From positions 186,001 to 250,000 of the forward strand of contig NZ_JAVDQI010000001.1 of NCBI RefSeq assembly GCF_031454185.1: 64,000 nt of DNA, given 5' to 3'. Both the position numbers and the translations under genes were made by a program. Within the stretch, counting starts at the first letter, position 1, and each line of letters opens with the position of its first letter. The stretch comes from Methanococcoides alaskense (GTDB lineage: Archaea > Halobacteriota > Methanosarcinia > Methanosarcinales > Methanosarcinaceae). Shown piece after piece: positions 25,519 to 33,785 of this stretch. The notes under the pieces were generated by a model, which was not told where the DNA came from, did no database searches, and saw nothing but the letters and a program-made list of their open reading frames with translations.

Positions 25519-25871
25519 TTAATGATCTTCAGACAACATAATTGCGTACTTACCAAACTCGTTCAATGATATGAATATCTGCTGTTTCTCCCCACTGGGC
25601 AACTCGATACTGCCTGAATAAAACGATTCAGCTTTATCTTTGAAGCCATCAGATGTATTCCGCACAATATTCGTAGCCTGATTCAAAAGGTCTAACAGGT
25701 TTGGGATATTGATATCATCAGCCTGCATGTAGCCATTAGATTAGTTGTAATGTACCTAAAGATTCCCTTCTCCCATTCAGGATTAACTTGTAAGATATCA
25801 AAAAGGATACCATCTTCAACCGCTTGTTTTGAAGTGTAACTAAATACAACTTCACCAAACATATCATTCAT
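25519..25871 (-). pseudogene. DUF6573-like gene split by one frameshift
   Basis: From ATG 25871 the minus strand reads MNDMFGEVVFSYTSKQAVED, then GILFDILQVNPEWEKGIFRY and ITTNLMA. The reading then shifts near 25732 into GYMQADDINIPNLLDLLNQA and on to a stop at 25519. One missing base explains it; the joined product has about 118 residues. The FGEVVFSYT-x-x-QAVEDG-[IV] start resembles DUF6573 proteins, which are common on phages and plasmids. The start overlaps the stop of the 67-residue gene by ATGA, so both were an operon. Confidence 0.55.
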
Positions 25872-26071
25872 ACAAACATCTCTCGATGGATTGCTACAAC
25901 AAACGTAGATCTGTCAGGTGCAATTACAATAAAGCCACCATCATTAGATATCGTTCCTGCAATGACACCTATACGATTAGCATCAGACAAGACTCCTGCT
26001 TCTTCAAGTGTCAGTACTTCATAGGATAGGATTTCCCCGGCCGAAACCGGGGCTTCCTTTTGTTTCCACAA
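25868..26071 (-). CDS. Small protein of unknown function, first gene of a phage/plasmid-like pair
   Basis: This 67-residue protein is MWKQKEAPVSAGEILSYEVL, then TLEEAGVLSDANRIGVIAGT, ending with GGFIVIAPDRSTFVVAIHRE and MFV. The C-terminal half looks like a beta hairpin. The stop overlaps the start of the DUF6573-like gene (ATGA), which supports real translation coupling. I do not recognise the family. It lies directly downstream of the isocitrate dehydrogenase stop. Confidence 0.45.
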   Translation of the reverse strand: MWKQKEAPVSAGEILSYEVLTLEEAGVLSDANRIGVIAGTISNDGGFIVIAPDRSTFVVAIHREMFV

Positions 26072-26076
26072 TAAAA

Positions 26077-28302
26077 TTAAATAGAATCGATAATCCCATT
26101 CAAAGTCGCACTAGGTCTCATGGCCTGGGATTTCAACTCCTCATCTGGAGCGTAGTGTCCTTTGAGATCCATAGCTTTGCCCTGAGCTTCTAACAACTCA
26201 TTGGCAATCTTCTCTTCATTTTCCATCAGGGCTTTAGCTACAGGTTCAAAGATCGCTTTTAATTCGCTATCTTTCTCCTGATCAGCCAGAGCCTGAGCCC
26301 AATACATTGCCAGATAAAAATGAGATCCTCTGTTATCGATCTCATTCACTTTTCGGGAAGGTGATCTTCCGTTTTCCAGAACCAGCTCTGTCGCTTTATC
26401 CAATGTTTCTGCTAAAACCAGAGCTTTAGGATTATCAAAATTGTTGCCCAGATGCTCCAGAGAAACAGCTAAGGCCAGGAATTCACCAAGGGAGTCCCAA
26501 CGCAGGTGACCTTCCGATTCAAATTGCTGTACGTGTTTGGGTGCCGAACCGCCGGCACCTGTCTCGAAAAGTCCACCGCCATTCATTAGGGGAACGATTG
26601 ATAGCATTTTCGCACTGGTTCCCACTTCCAAAATGGGAAAGAGGTCTGTCAGATAATCTCTCAAAGCATTTCCAGTCACAGAGATCGTATCTTTACCCTC
26701 TTTAATTATCTCCAATGAAAACTTGGTCGCTTCAATGGGACCTTTGATCAATAGTTCCAGGCCATCAGTCTCATGATCTTTCAAGTATTTGTTCACTTTT
26801 TTAATGAGCTGTGAATCGTGAGCTCTTTTCTCATCGAGCCAGAAGACTGCAGGATTGCCTGTCGCTTTGGCTCGTTTAACGGCCAGCTTGATCCAGTCCT
26901 GAACGGGTGCGTCTTTCACCTGACACATGCGGAAGATATCTCCTTCCTCTACCGGCTGTTCAATGAGTACATTATTGTTGTCATCGATAACTTGAACTTT
27001 TCCTGTACCAGTCATCTCAAAGGTCTTGTCATGTGAGCCATATTCTTCAGCTTTTTGCGCCATAAGCCCCACATTGGAAACGCTTCCCATTTTTGATGGA
27101 TCAAAGGCACCGTGTTTTTGACAGAACTCAATAGTTTCCTGATACACTCCCGAATAAGAGCGGTCTGGAATTATGGCTTTCATATCTTTCAGTTTCCCGT
27201 CTGGTCCCCACATGCCGCCTGATGAGCGGATTGCTGCAGGCATGGAAGCGTCGACGATAACATCGCTGGGAGCATGGAGATTGGTAATTCCTTTATCGGA
27301 GTTAACCATAGCCAATGCCGGTCTCTTGGCATACACAGCTTCTATATCTGCTTTGATCTCAGCCTGTTTGTCTTCAGGCAGATTCTGGATTTTTGTATAG
27401 AGATCTCCCAGTCCGTGGTTGGGATTTACACCCAATTCTGAAAGCAGATCACCATATTTATCAAATATCTCTTTAAAGAAGACCTTAACCACATGACCGA
27501 AGATAATAGGGTCGGAAACTTTCATCATTGTCGCTTTCAAATGAACGGAGAATAAGACATCTTTAGCTTTGGCATCTTCTATCTGTTCAGCCAGAAATGC
27601 CTGAAGCGCTTTTTTATTCATAACAGCTGCATCAATGATTTCTCCGGTCTGAAGAGGGGCTTTGTCTTTTAATAGTGTTTTATTACCAGCGTCATCTGTA
27701 AAGAAAATTCTGAAATTGGTAGCATCTTCAATTTCAACAGATTTCTCACTGCCGTAAAAATCTCCGCCTGTCATGCTGGCTACATGGGATTTGGAATCAG
27801 ACTTCCATTCTCCCATGGAATGGGGATGTTTTTTCGCATAATTTTTTACAGCTTTAGGAGCTCTGCGGTCAGAATTCCCTTCTCTCAATACAGGGTTAAC
27901 AGCACTGCCCTTGGCAATATCGAATTTCGCTTTGATCGCCTTTTCTTCATCATTAGAAGGATCTTCGGGATAATCGGGCAGATCATATCCCTGAGCCTGG
28001 AGTTCTGCGACTGTCGCTTTGATCTGGGGAACTGAAGCGCTGATATTGGGTAGTTTGATAATGTTGGCTTCCGGAGTTAAGACCATCTCTCCCAATTCGG
28101 AAAGGGTATCGGAAATCTTCTGGTCCTCTGTCAGTCTTTCAGGAAACTGGGCAATGATTCTTCCCGCCAGGGAGATATCCCTCGTTTCCATACTGATTCC
28201 GGCGTTTTTCACATAAGCCTGTACAATAGGCAGGAGCGAACTGGTTGATAAAGCCGGAGCTTCATCGGTTTTCGTATAAATGATTGTCGGTTTTTGTGCC
28301 AT
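26077..28302 (-). CDS. icd: Monomeric NADP-dependent isocitrate dehydrogenase
   Basis: This 741-residue enzyme oxidatively decarboxylates isocitrate to 2-oxoglutarate. Length (about 740) and the sequences KPTIIYTKTDEAPALST, NPVLREGNSDRRAP, KKHPHSMGEWKSDSKSHV and GGLFETGAGGSAPKHVQQ are diagnostic of the bacterial monomeric class, unrelated in size to the 350-410-residue dimeric enzymes usual in archaea. It is intact. It would feed glutamate synthesis in the incomplete TCA pathway. A 55-residue tail of a dimeric IDH/IPMDH lies at 21.2 kb, which suggests replacement by a transferred gene. Confidence 0.96.
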   Translation of the reverse strand: MAQKPTIIYTKTDEAPALSTSSLLPIVQAYVKNAGISMETRDISLAGRIIAQFPERLTEDQKISDTLSELGEMVLTPEANIIKLPNISASVPQIKATVAELQAQGYDLPDYPEDPSNDEEKAIKAKFDIAKGSAVNPVLREGNSDRRAPKAVKNYAKKHPHSMGEWKSDSKSHVASMTGGDFYGSEKSVEIEDATNFRIFFTDDAGNKTLLKDKAPLQTGEIIDAAVMNKKALQAFLAEQIEDAKAKDVLFSVHLKATMMKVSDPIIFGHVVKVFFKEIFDKYGDLLSELGVNPNHGLGDLYTKIQNLPEDKQAEIKADIEAVYAKRPALAMVNSDKGITNLHAPSDVIVDASMPAAIRSSGGMWGPDGKLKDMKAIIPDRSYSGVYQETIEFCQKHGAFDPSKMGSVSNVGLMAQKAEEYGSHDKTFEMTGTGKVQVIDDNNNVLIEQPVEEGDIFRMCQVKDAPVQDWIKLAVKRAKATGNPAVFWLDEKRAHDSQLIKKVNKYLKDHETDGLELLIKGPIEATKFSLEIIKEGKDTISVTGNALRDYLTDLFPILEVGTSAKMLSIVPLMNGGGLFETGAGGSAPKHVQQFESEGHLRWDSLGEFLALAVSLEHLGNNFDNPKALVLAETLDKATELVLENGRSPSRKVNEIDNRGSHFYLAMYWAQALADQEKDSELKAIFEPVAKALMENEEKIANELLEAQGKAMDLKGHYAPDEELKSQAMRPSATLNGIIDSI

Positions 28303-28357
28303 GTTAATCCTTTTCTCTGTAAATTAATAACATTTTATCGAAGCGAGGCGCTTTATT

Positions 28358-28864
28358 CTATATAAAGAGACCCCATCCCTTTTTACCCAGGAATTCGTCA
28401 TTTTGCACAATGATATCTCCGCGGCTCATTGTCATCTCCGGCCAACCTGTTATTTTCTGGTTTTTATAGGGTGTCCATTGAGCTTTTTCATGAACTTTTA
28501 ATGCAGTAATAAAATTCAAAGGACCATAGCCAAACCAATTGCACGTTTCTTGATTGATACCAAATGCAGAGAGATAATGAGTATTTTTCTTGAAATATGA
28601 ATAATATTTTTGAATTATATCGTTCAACTCATCGAATTCCATGAATTGGTCTATGCACTCAATGCAATATGCTTTTTCATAGTTTTCTAAAAGTTTGGCA
28701 TGTACTATACATTCCCCAATATCGTTACCCTTCGATTCAAAATATGGAACTTGAATAGTATTTTGAGTTAGAATATATTTGTTATTTTCTTCATTTAAGA
28801 AGTCATTTATATCTACAAAGCCATCTTCACTTACACCTACTGGTGATCGTTCATCAGTGGCAAA
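28358..28864 (-). pseudogene. Open frame after the TIR stop codon, ending in an amidohydrolase-like tail
   Basis: Immediately after the TIR gene stop (28865-28867) the same frame stays open for about 168 codons to a stop at 28358. It has no good start codon until ATG 28642. Residues up to about 28490 are coding-like but unrecognised (HAKLLENYEKAYCIECIDQF, then HYLSAFGINQETCNWFG). The last 40 residues, WTPYKNQKITGWPEMTMSRG then DIIVQNDEFLGKKGWGLF, match the C-terminus of dihydropyrimidinase/hydantoinase-type amidohydrolases. The rest of that enzyme is absent. It reads as debris from a recombination event. Confidence 0.5.
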
Positions 28865-29788
28865 TTACTCACTACTTAAGTAGGGGTTTGAACCTAATGG
28901 TGGGCGTGGATGTTTTGGCATTCCATGGATTGCACGCAAAAGGTCATCTAATTTCTGATCAAATTCATCTAATTTTTTGAAAGAAATATATTTTTTTGTC
29001 TTGAGATACGCTGGAGCCGAACTCTTAAACTTACCGGATTTTAATATAGGTATGTATTTTATATCTTTAAAATGTTCATCGATTTCTCCTGTAATTATTG
29101 CATTTTCATAACCCACTCCACCGGTCCTATCATTTGCTTTTTTTGCATAATTAGGAGTAAGGACAAGGACCACATAATCAGAATTTGTGATAGATGATTC
29201 CATAAAATGATGTAAGTCACCACCCTCAGGCACCCATCGGTCTAAATTTGCATCAACCCCATTTTCACGAAGTTTATTAGCTAGAGATAGAACCCAATCC
29301 CGATGTTCCTCATCATCCCATGAGTAGCTGATAAAACAACTTGGTGCAGCTGTTGATTCTTCGATAATACTCTCATTAAATACTAGTTTTTTATCATCAA
29401 TTGTTATGTTACATTCTACCAAACTATCAATTAAATTAGGATACCATTCTGAAACATTTTCACTATAGTAATTAAAAGGATCTTCTTTCGTCTCTATAAT
29501 TTGATCATCAAACAGAATAGCAGTTAGCAACCCCAGATAGTTGCTATGTGGGACATTTCCCATAAAGTTTGCAAAAGAATAATTTTTGCCTTGCAGAAAT
29601 TCACGGTTTTCGTTAGTATGGAAAGAGCGATTGGTAGGCGTATCTAAATCAAATAAACCAGAATATGACTCAAGAGGATAATCAATTTCATACTTTTTCA
29701 AAAGTTCTATGAATTTTATGGGTGAATGAACATGAAGGAACAGCCTTTCAATATTAATCCAGAATTTATCATCAAAATTGTGAGTCAT
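28865..29788 (-). CDS. TIR/SEFIR-domain protein, candidate immune effector
   Basis: This 307-residue protein has an unrecognised N-terminal half (residues 1-145) and a TIR/SEFIR domain from about 148 to 295: SCFISYSWDDEEHRDWVLSL (strand A and box 1), LRENGVDANLDRWVPEGGDL, SDYVVLVLTPNYAKKAN, then GGVGYENAIITGEI where the conserved glutamate sits, and KYIPILKSG. Such domains in prokaryotes are often NAD-cleaving defence effectors. Catalysis is not proven here. It lies 221 bp downstream of a membrane TPR gene in the same direction. AT-rich composition differs from the neighbouring icd gene. Confidence 0.8.
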   Translation of the reverse strand: MTHNFDDKFWINIERLFLHVHSPIKFIELLKKYEIDYPLESYSGLFDLDTPTNRSFHTNENREFLQGKNYSFANFMGNVPHSNYLGLLTAILFDDQIIETKEDPFNYYSENVSEWYPNLIDSLVECNITIDDKKLVFNESIIEESTAAPSCFISYSWDDEEHRDWVLSLANKLRENGVDANLDRWVPEGGDLHHFMESSITNSDYVVLVLTPNYAKKANDRTGGVGYENAIITGEIDEHFKDIKYIPILKSGKFKSSAPAYLKTKKYISFKKLDEFDQKLDDLLRAIHGMPKHPRPPLGSNPYLSSE

Positions 29789-30009
29789 GCAGAGGAACTA
29801 ACAGTCGTTAAAAATATAAATTTATCGATGAATAGTTAAAGGTATGTAATGATCTTGATGGATGGAAAACGATTAGTGTGCGAGGAGTATGAGTGGTTCA
29901 ATTAAAGCTCCTCGTATAGATGGAGGGGATATATACGAAATGAAAAATGGCAACGCTTTTGTAGTTACAATACCGAACCATGTCGTAATAATTTATGGTT
30001 ATATAAACC
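29789..30009. other. Gap between TIR and TPR genes
   Basis: The interval has no gene. A spaced inverted repeat GCGAGGAG/CTCCTCGT lies around 29880-29920. AT-rich, with several TATA-like runs. Confidence 0.35.
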
Positions 30010-32001
30010 TTAAACAAAAATCAATTTGCTAAAGTGGTTAACGGAATTTTCTTCATCCAGTTCATTAAAAGCAAGTATTTTATTTTTATTCACACTTGAA
30101 GAATCAGGATTAATCTCTACTGCTTTATCAAAAGCTTCTGCTGCTTCCTCGTATTGACCCAATTTCGCGTGACTAATTCCCTTATTATTCCAAGCTTCAA
30201 AACTTTGTGGATTGATTTCCAGCGCTTTGTCGAAAGCTTTTATTGCTTCTGAATGATTGCCCAATTGATTGAAACTTGATCCTTTATTAACCCAAGATTC
30301 AAAATTCATTGGATCATATTTTAATGCGTTTTCAAAAGCATTTATTCCCTCTGAATAATTACCAAAGTGTACAAAACTCACCCCTTTACTGTACCAAACA
30401 TGGGAATCTTGTGGGCTAATTTCAATTGCTTCATCGTATGTCTTTAAAGCTTCTTCATATCGGCCTAATTTGTCAAGACTTAATCCTTTGTTAACCAAAG
30501 CATCAAAGTAATCTGAATCAATTTTTAGTGCTTCTTCACAAGCTTTTAATGATGCATTATATTGACCTAAATAAAAAAGTGCAATTCCTTTGTTTCTCCA
30601 AGCTTCTTTGTAATTTGGGTTAATTTTTAGTGCTTTTTCATGATCATCCAATGCACCTTCATAATCTCCTAAATTTCCAAGTGCCAGACCTTTATTCGTC
30701 CATGCAATTGGATAATTTGAGTCGATTTCTAATGATTTATCAAAGGATTTTATTGCTTCCTCGTATTGACCCAATTTAGCGTGATCAATGCCTTTATTGT
30801 TCCAAGCTTCAAAACTTTGTGGGTTTGCTTTTAGCGCATTTTCATGAGCATTTAGTGATGCTTCATAATCACCTAGACTTGCAAATGCTAAACCTTTGTT
30901 ATCCCATGCAGCTGAGTGATTTGGACTTATTTCAATTGCTTTATCATAGGATTCTATTGCTTTTATATGGTTTTCTAAATAAAAATAAACAATTCCTTTA
31001 CTGTACCAAGCATCTGCTTCCCGTGAGTTAATTTCAATTGCTTTATCATAAGCTTTTAATGCTTCTTCATATCTGTCCAAATAGAAGAGACTTGCACCTT
31101 TGTTGCACCAAGCGACTGAATCTTGTAAATTTTTATCTAATACTTTGTTAAAGTAGTATAGTGCCTCCTCATAGTCATTCTCAAAGAAAAAGCAATTTCC
31201 AATATACAGTAATATTAAGTCATTTTCTTCATAATTCTTGACAGATTTAAACTTATCAATAGCAAAAGCGTATTCAGATCTATCATAGTATTCAAATGCA
31301 AAAATCACATTTACTGTTGATGATACGTTTTCTTTTAAGGATTCAACAATTGTTAATGCATCCGTATCATAACGTGAAAATACAATGCTTTCACTCATTT
31401 TTCCGTCATTAGCTAAGCTATTTTGTCTCACTTTTGAATCAAAATTTATTGGCAGTACATTGAATTCGATTTCAACAATGTCCCCGATTTTGTTTTTATT
31501 CACTCCATAAATAACGAGATGAGATGCAACCTTTTTTCCTCTAGTTATCGCATCAGATTCACTAGATGGGGGCTCATCCAAAATAATAGCTTCAATCCTA
31601 CCAGTAGAATCAATTTCAATTAACCGTCTAATATCTTCTGCAGTATCGGAATCTATTTCGCCATCGTTTGAATTTCCCAAATAAAGAGGGAAAATCGCAA
31701 CTACAAATTTATCTTCAGGAGGCTCAGGGAAAAAGTGACTATTAAAGTAAGAAAAACCGAATGCAGAAATAATAAATATAATCAAAACAAATAAAATTGT
31801 ATAATTTATTTTCTTACGATTGTTGTCTTTATAGAGGTTTACTCCCTTCAATTTTTCATGTAATTTTTTTTCATTAACATGATATATTATCAAGGACAAA
31901 AAAACTAGTATTACAGCTACAATTTGGAAATTCGAAGGTACTATGGAAAATATAGTAATCAATGCAGCCAAAATTGAAATAATTTCTTTCCATAAGTTCA
32001 A
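30010..32001 (-). CDS. Membrane-anchored tetratricopeptide repeat protein
   Basis: This 663-residue protein starts with two hydrophobic segments (about residues 8-42) and a third membrane helix at about 68-88 (YTILFVLIIFIISAFGFSYF). Residues 90-235 form an extracytoplasmic or soluble alpha/beta domain (FVVAIFPLYLGNSN, KVASHLVIYG). From about 245 to the end run at least eleven TPR units of 34 residues with the pattern AW-x-NKG-x-[AS]-x-x-x-LG-x-[YN]-x-EA (for example DAWYSKGIVYFYLENHIKAI). TPR stacks bind partner proteins. The role is unknown. The TIR gene downstream suggests a sensor or scaffold for it, which is inference. Confidence 0.75.
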   Translation of the reverse strand: MNLWKEIISILAALITIFSIVPSNFQIVAVILVFLSLIIYHVNEKKLHEKLKGVNLYKDNNRKKINYTILFVLIIFIISAFGFSYFNSHFFPEPPEDKFVVAIFPLYLGNSNDGEIDSDTAEDIRRLIEIDSTGRIEAIILDEPPSSESDAITRGKKVASHLVIYGVNKNKIGDIVEIEFNVLPINFDSKVRQNSLANDGKMSESIVFSRYDTDALTIVESLKENVSSTVNVIFAFEYYDRSEYAFAIDKFKSVKNYEENDLILLYIGNCFFFENDYEEALYYFNKVLDKNLQDSVAWCNKGASLFYLDRYEEALKAYDKAIEINSREADAWYSKGIVYFYLENHIKAIESYDKAIEISPNHSAAWDNKGLAFASLGDYEASLNAHENALKANPQSFEAWNNKGIDHAKLGQYEEAIKSFDKSLEIDSNYPIAWTNKGLALGNLGDYEGALDDHEKALKINPNYKEAWRNKGIALFYLGQYNASLKACEEALKIDSDYFDALVNKGLSLDKLGRYEEALKTYDEAIEISPQDSHVWYSKGVSFVHFGNYSEGINAFENALKYDPMNFESWVNKGSSFNQLGNHSEAIKAFDKALEINPQSFEAWNNKGISHAKLGQYEEAAEAFDKAVEINPDSSSVNKNKILAFNELDEENSVNHFSKLIFV

Positions 32002-32119
32002 CTTAAAAACCCCGTTTAAACCAACATACTTTGATAGATATTATGCAGCATAAATAAGTATTCCTCTACAGTTAGTAGCTATTTCTACAAAGATAACATT
32101 TCCCTACATCTTTAATTTT

Positions 32120-32215
32120 TCCTTCACATGTGTATTCAAACTAAAAGGCTATCTGCTTCATATAATGCAAAGTGCCTTTTGAGAATCCCATCTTCTTCCA
32201 TTCAGTATAAAACAT
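32120..32215 (-). pseudogene. Fragment of an unidentified protein (related to the 21.4-kb fragment)
   Basis: The minus strand reads EWKKMGFSKGTLHYMKQIAF before a stop, and in the next frame PFSLNTHVKEKLKM and a stop, so a frameshift splits one C-terminus. The EWKKM part is shared with a fragment near 21.45 kb. The pattern GFSKGTLHYMKQ followed by PF-[ST]-LN-x-HV reminds me weakly of the ends of some Cas1 or transposase proteins, but I cannot assign it. Confidence 0.35.
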
Positions 32216-32371
32216 ATTTTAGTTATCATACGTTGCCTATCCCATGGATATCAGGCAATAGGAGAACGATAAGCACAAGAGATGTACATGAGAAACAGGA
32301 TAGGACAGTAAGGGCAAGACCACACGCAATAAGAATGTAATAAATACTAAAAAAATCAAGAATTTATCTTA

Positions 32372-32520
32372 TTAATAGCAGGGGAGATGCATATAAGAAT
32401 CAATCTTTAATGGAGGCTTACCTCTTTGCATCTTTCTAAGATTAAGCTCTCTACCTTGTTTATACATACCTGATTCTATGATACGACATCTATGCTTTAG
32501 TTTCTTTTCTTTTGAAAAGT
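32372..32520 (-). pseudogene. Short coding-like fragment, unidentified
   Basis: A frame ending at 32372 reads SKEKKLKHRCRIIESGMYKQ, then GRELNLRKMQRGKPPLKIDS and YMHLPCY. It has a basic, transposase-like composition and no start codon. Probably a gene end left behind by rearrangement. The remaining parts of 32002-32616 show no gene. Confidence 0.3.
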
Positions 32521-32616
32521 GAAGGAAGGAAATATAAGAGATCTACTGATATTATCAGATAAAACTGACAGTAGATCGAAAGGGATTGAAAGATATGTAA
32601 TTTATATCCCTCTACA

Positions 32617-33540
32617 TTACAGTTGCAACTTTCCGATCCCATCACGCACAGACTTAGCAGATATTGAAAATGCCTGTTGCTGGCTTTCTGTCAATTCAAG
32701 TTCGAGGACCTCTTCCACTCCATTTTTGCCTAATATCACAGGTACTCCCAGATATAAGTCGTTCTCGTTATATTCCCCTTGCAAATAAGCGGCTGCAGGA
32801 AGAACTCGTTTTTGATCTTTTATCACGGCTTCTACCATGGTGGCAATGGCTGCTGCCGGGGCATAGAAAGCACTGCCTGTCTTAAGATATTCAACAATTT
32901 CAGTTCCGGCGTTGATGGTGCGCTGTATCAGCCTATCGATCGTTTCTTCTGGAAGCAATTTTGAGATAGGAACTCCTGATACTGTGGTATATTGTGGCAA
33001 TGCTACGAGGGAATCACCATGTCCTCCAAGTACGAGTGCAGAAACATCCCGTACTGAAATTCCAAGTTCCATTGCAATGAATGCTGCAAAACGACTTGAA
33101 TCAAGTACTCCACTCATTCCAAATACCCGATCATGTTCCAGTCCTGTATATTTCTGTGTGGCATAGGTCATTACGTCAAGTGGATTGGAGACCGTGATAA
33201 CTATGGCTTCAGGTGCATATTGCGAGATATTTTCAGATACATCTCTTATTATATTTGCATTTATCTTCATCAGGTCGTCACGCATCATTCCCTTTTTCCG
33301 GGCAATTCCTGCGGTAATGATAACAACATCAGAATCCGCAATGTCAGCGTAATCGGTCGTGCCCAATATGTCCACATTGTATCCAAGAACAGGAGCAGCC
33401 TGTATAATATCAAGTGCTTTCCCTTCAGGCAGACCTTCAACAACATCGGTCATAACAATGTCCCCGAGCTCAAGTTCTGCAAGACGCTGAACAGTAGTAG
33501 AGCCAACGTTACCTGATCCTATGACTGATATTTTCTTCAT
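32617..33540 (-). CDS. mdh: Malate dehydrogenase (LDH/MDH superfamily)
   Basis: This 307-residue enzyme interconverts malate and oxaloacetate with NAD(P). The nucleotide loop is SVIGSGNVGSTTVQRLAE (residues 4-21), followed by the acidic MTDVVEG that favours NAD. The substrate arginines are in GIARKKGMMRDDL, and the catalytic region is SNPLDVMTYATQK with GVLDSSRFA and the active histidine in LGGHGDSLVALP. Length and sequence are of the bacterial LDH-like MDH type. It lies 10 kb from icd but in the same strand and region. Upstream spacing suggests its own promoter near 33560. Confidence 0.95.
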   Translation of the reverse strand: MKKISVIGSGNVGSTTVQRLAELELGDIVMTDVVEGLPEGKALDIIQAAPVLGYNVDILGTTDYADIADSDVVIITAGIARKKGMMRDDLMKINANIIRDVSENISQYAPEAIVITVSNPLDVMTYATQKYTGLEHDRVFGMSGVLDSSRFAAFIAMELGISVRDVSALVLGGHGDSLVALPQYTTVSGVPISKLLPEETIDRLIQRTINAGTEIVEYLKTGSAFYAPAAAIATMVEAVIKDQKRVLPAAAYLQGEYNENDLYLGVPVILGKNGVEEVLELELTESQQQAFSISAKSVRDGIGKLQL

Positions 33541-33785
33541 TTGTAACTACCTCCGAATGATTGGACATATTTAATGATCAATACATTGCAATTTATGTTT
33601 GATGCTTAACATTAATATATGTGTTCTTAGTTTATTTGAGGATATCTCTACAGAGCCGAACTATTACATATTTAAAAATAGATTTGCAAAATAGAAGCTC
33701 GAAACATTTATATGACATAATTATATATTTTTATATACCAATGGTGTTTGGTATTTTTGTAGTTAATATTTTCGTGGTGGGTGAT
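33541..33785. promoter_or_regulatory. Intergenic region between divergent mdh and surface-protein genes
   Basis: AT-rich with TATA candidates for the plus-strand gene near 33720-33740 (ATTATATATTTTTATATACC). The mdh ribosome site is GGAGGTAG on the minus strand just above 33540. Confidence 0.45.

Noticed and set aside
28865..28867. Stop codon readthrough (pyrrolysine-like) joining the TIR gene to the downstream frame
   Set aside because: The codon is TAA, not TAG, so pyrrolysine insertion does not apply. A nonsense mutation or separate fragment is more likely.
32519..32788. 89-codon plus-strand frame at the end of the malate dehydrogenase gene
   Set aside because: It is antisense to mdh for most of its length, with shadow composition.
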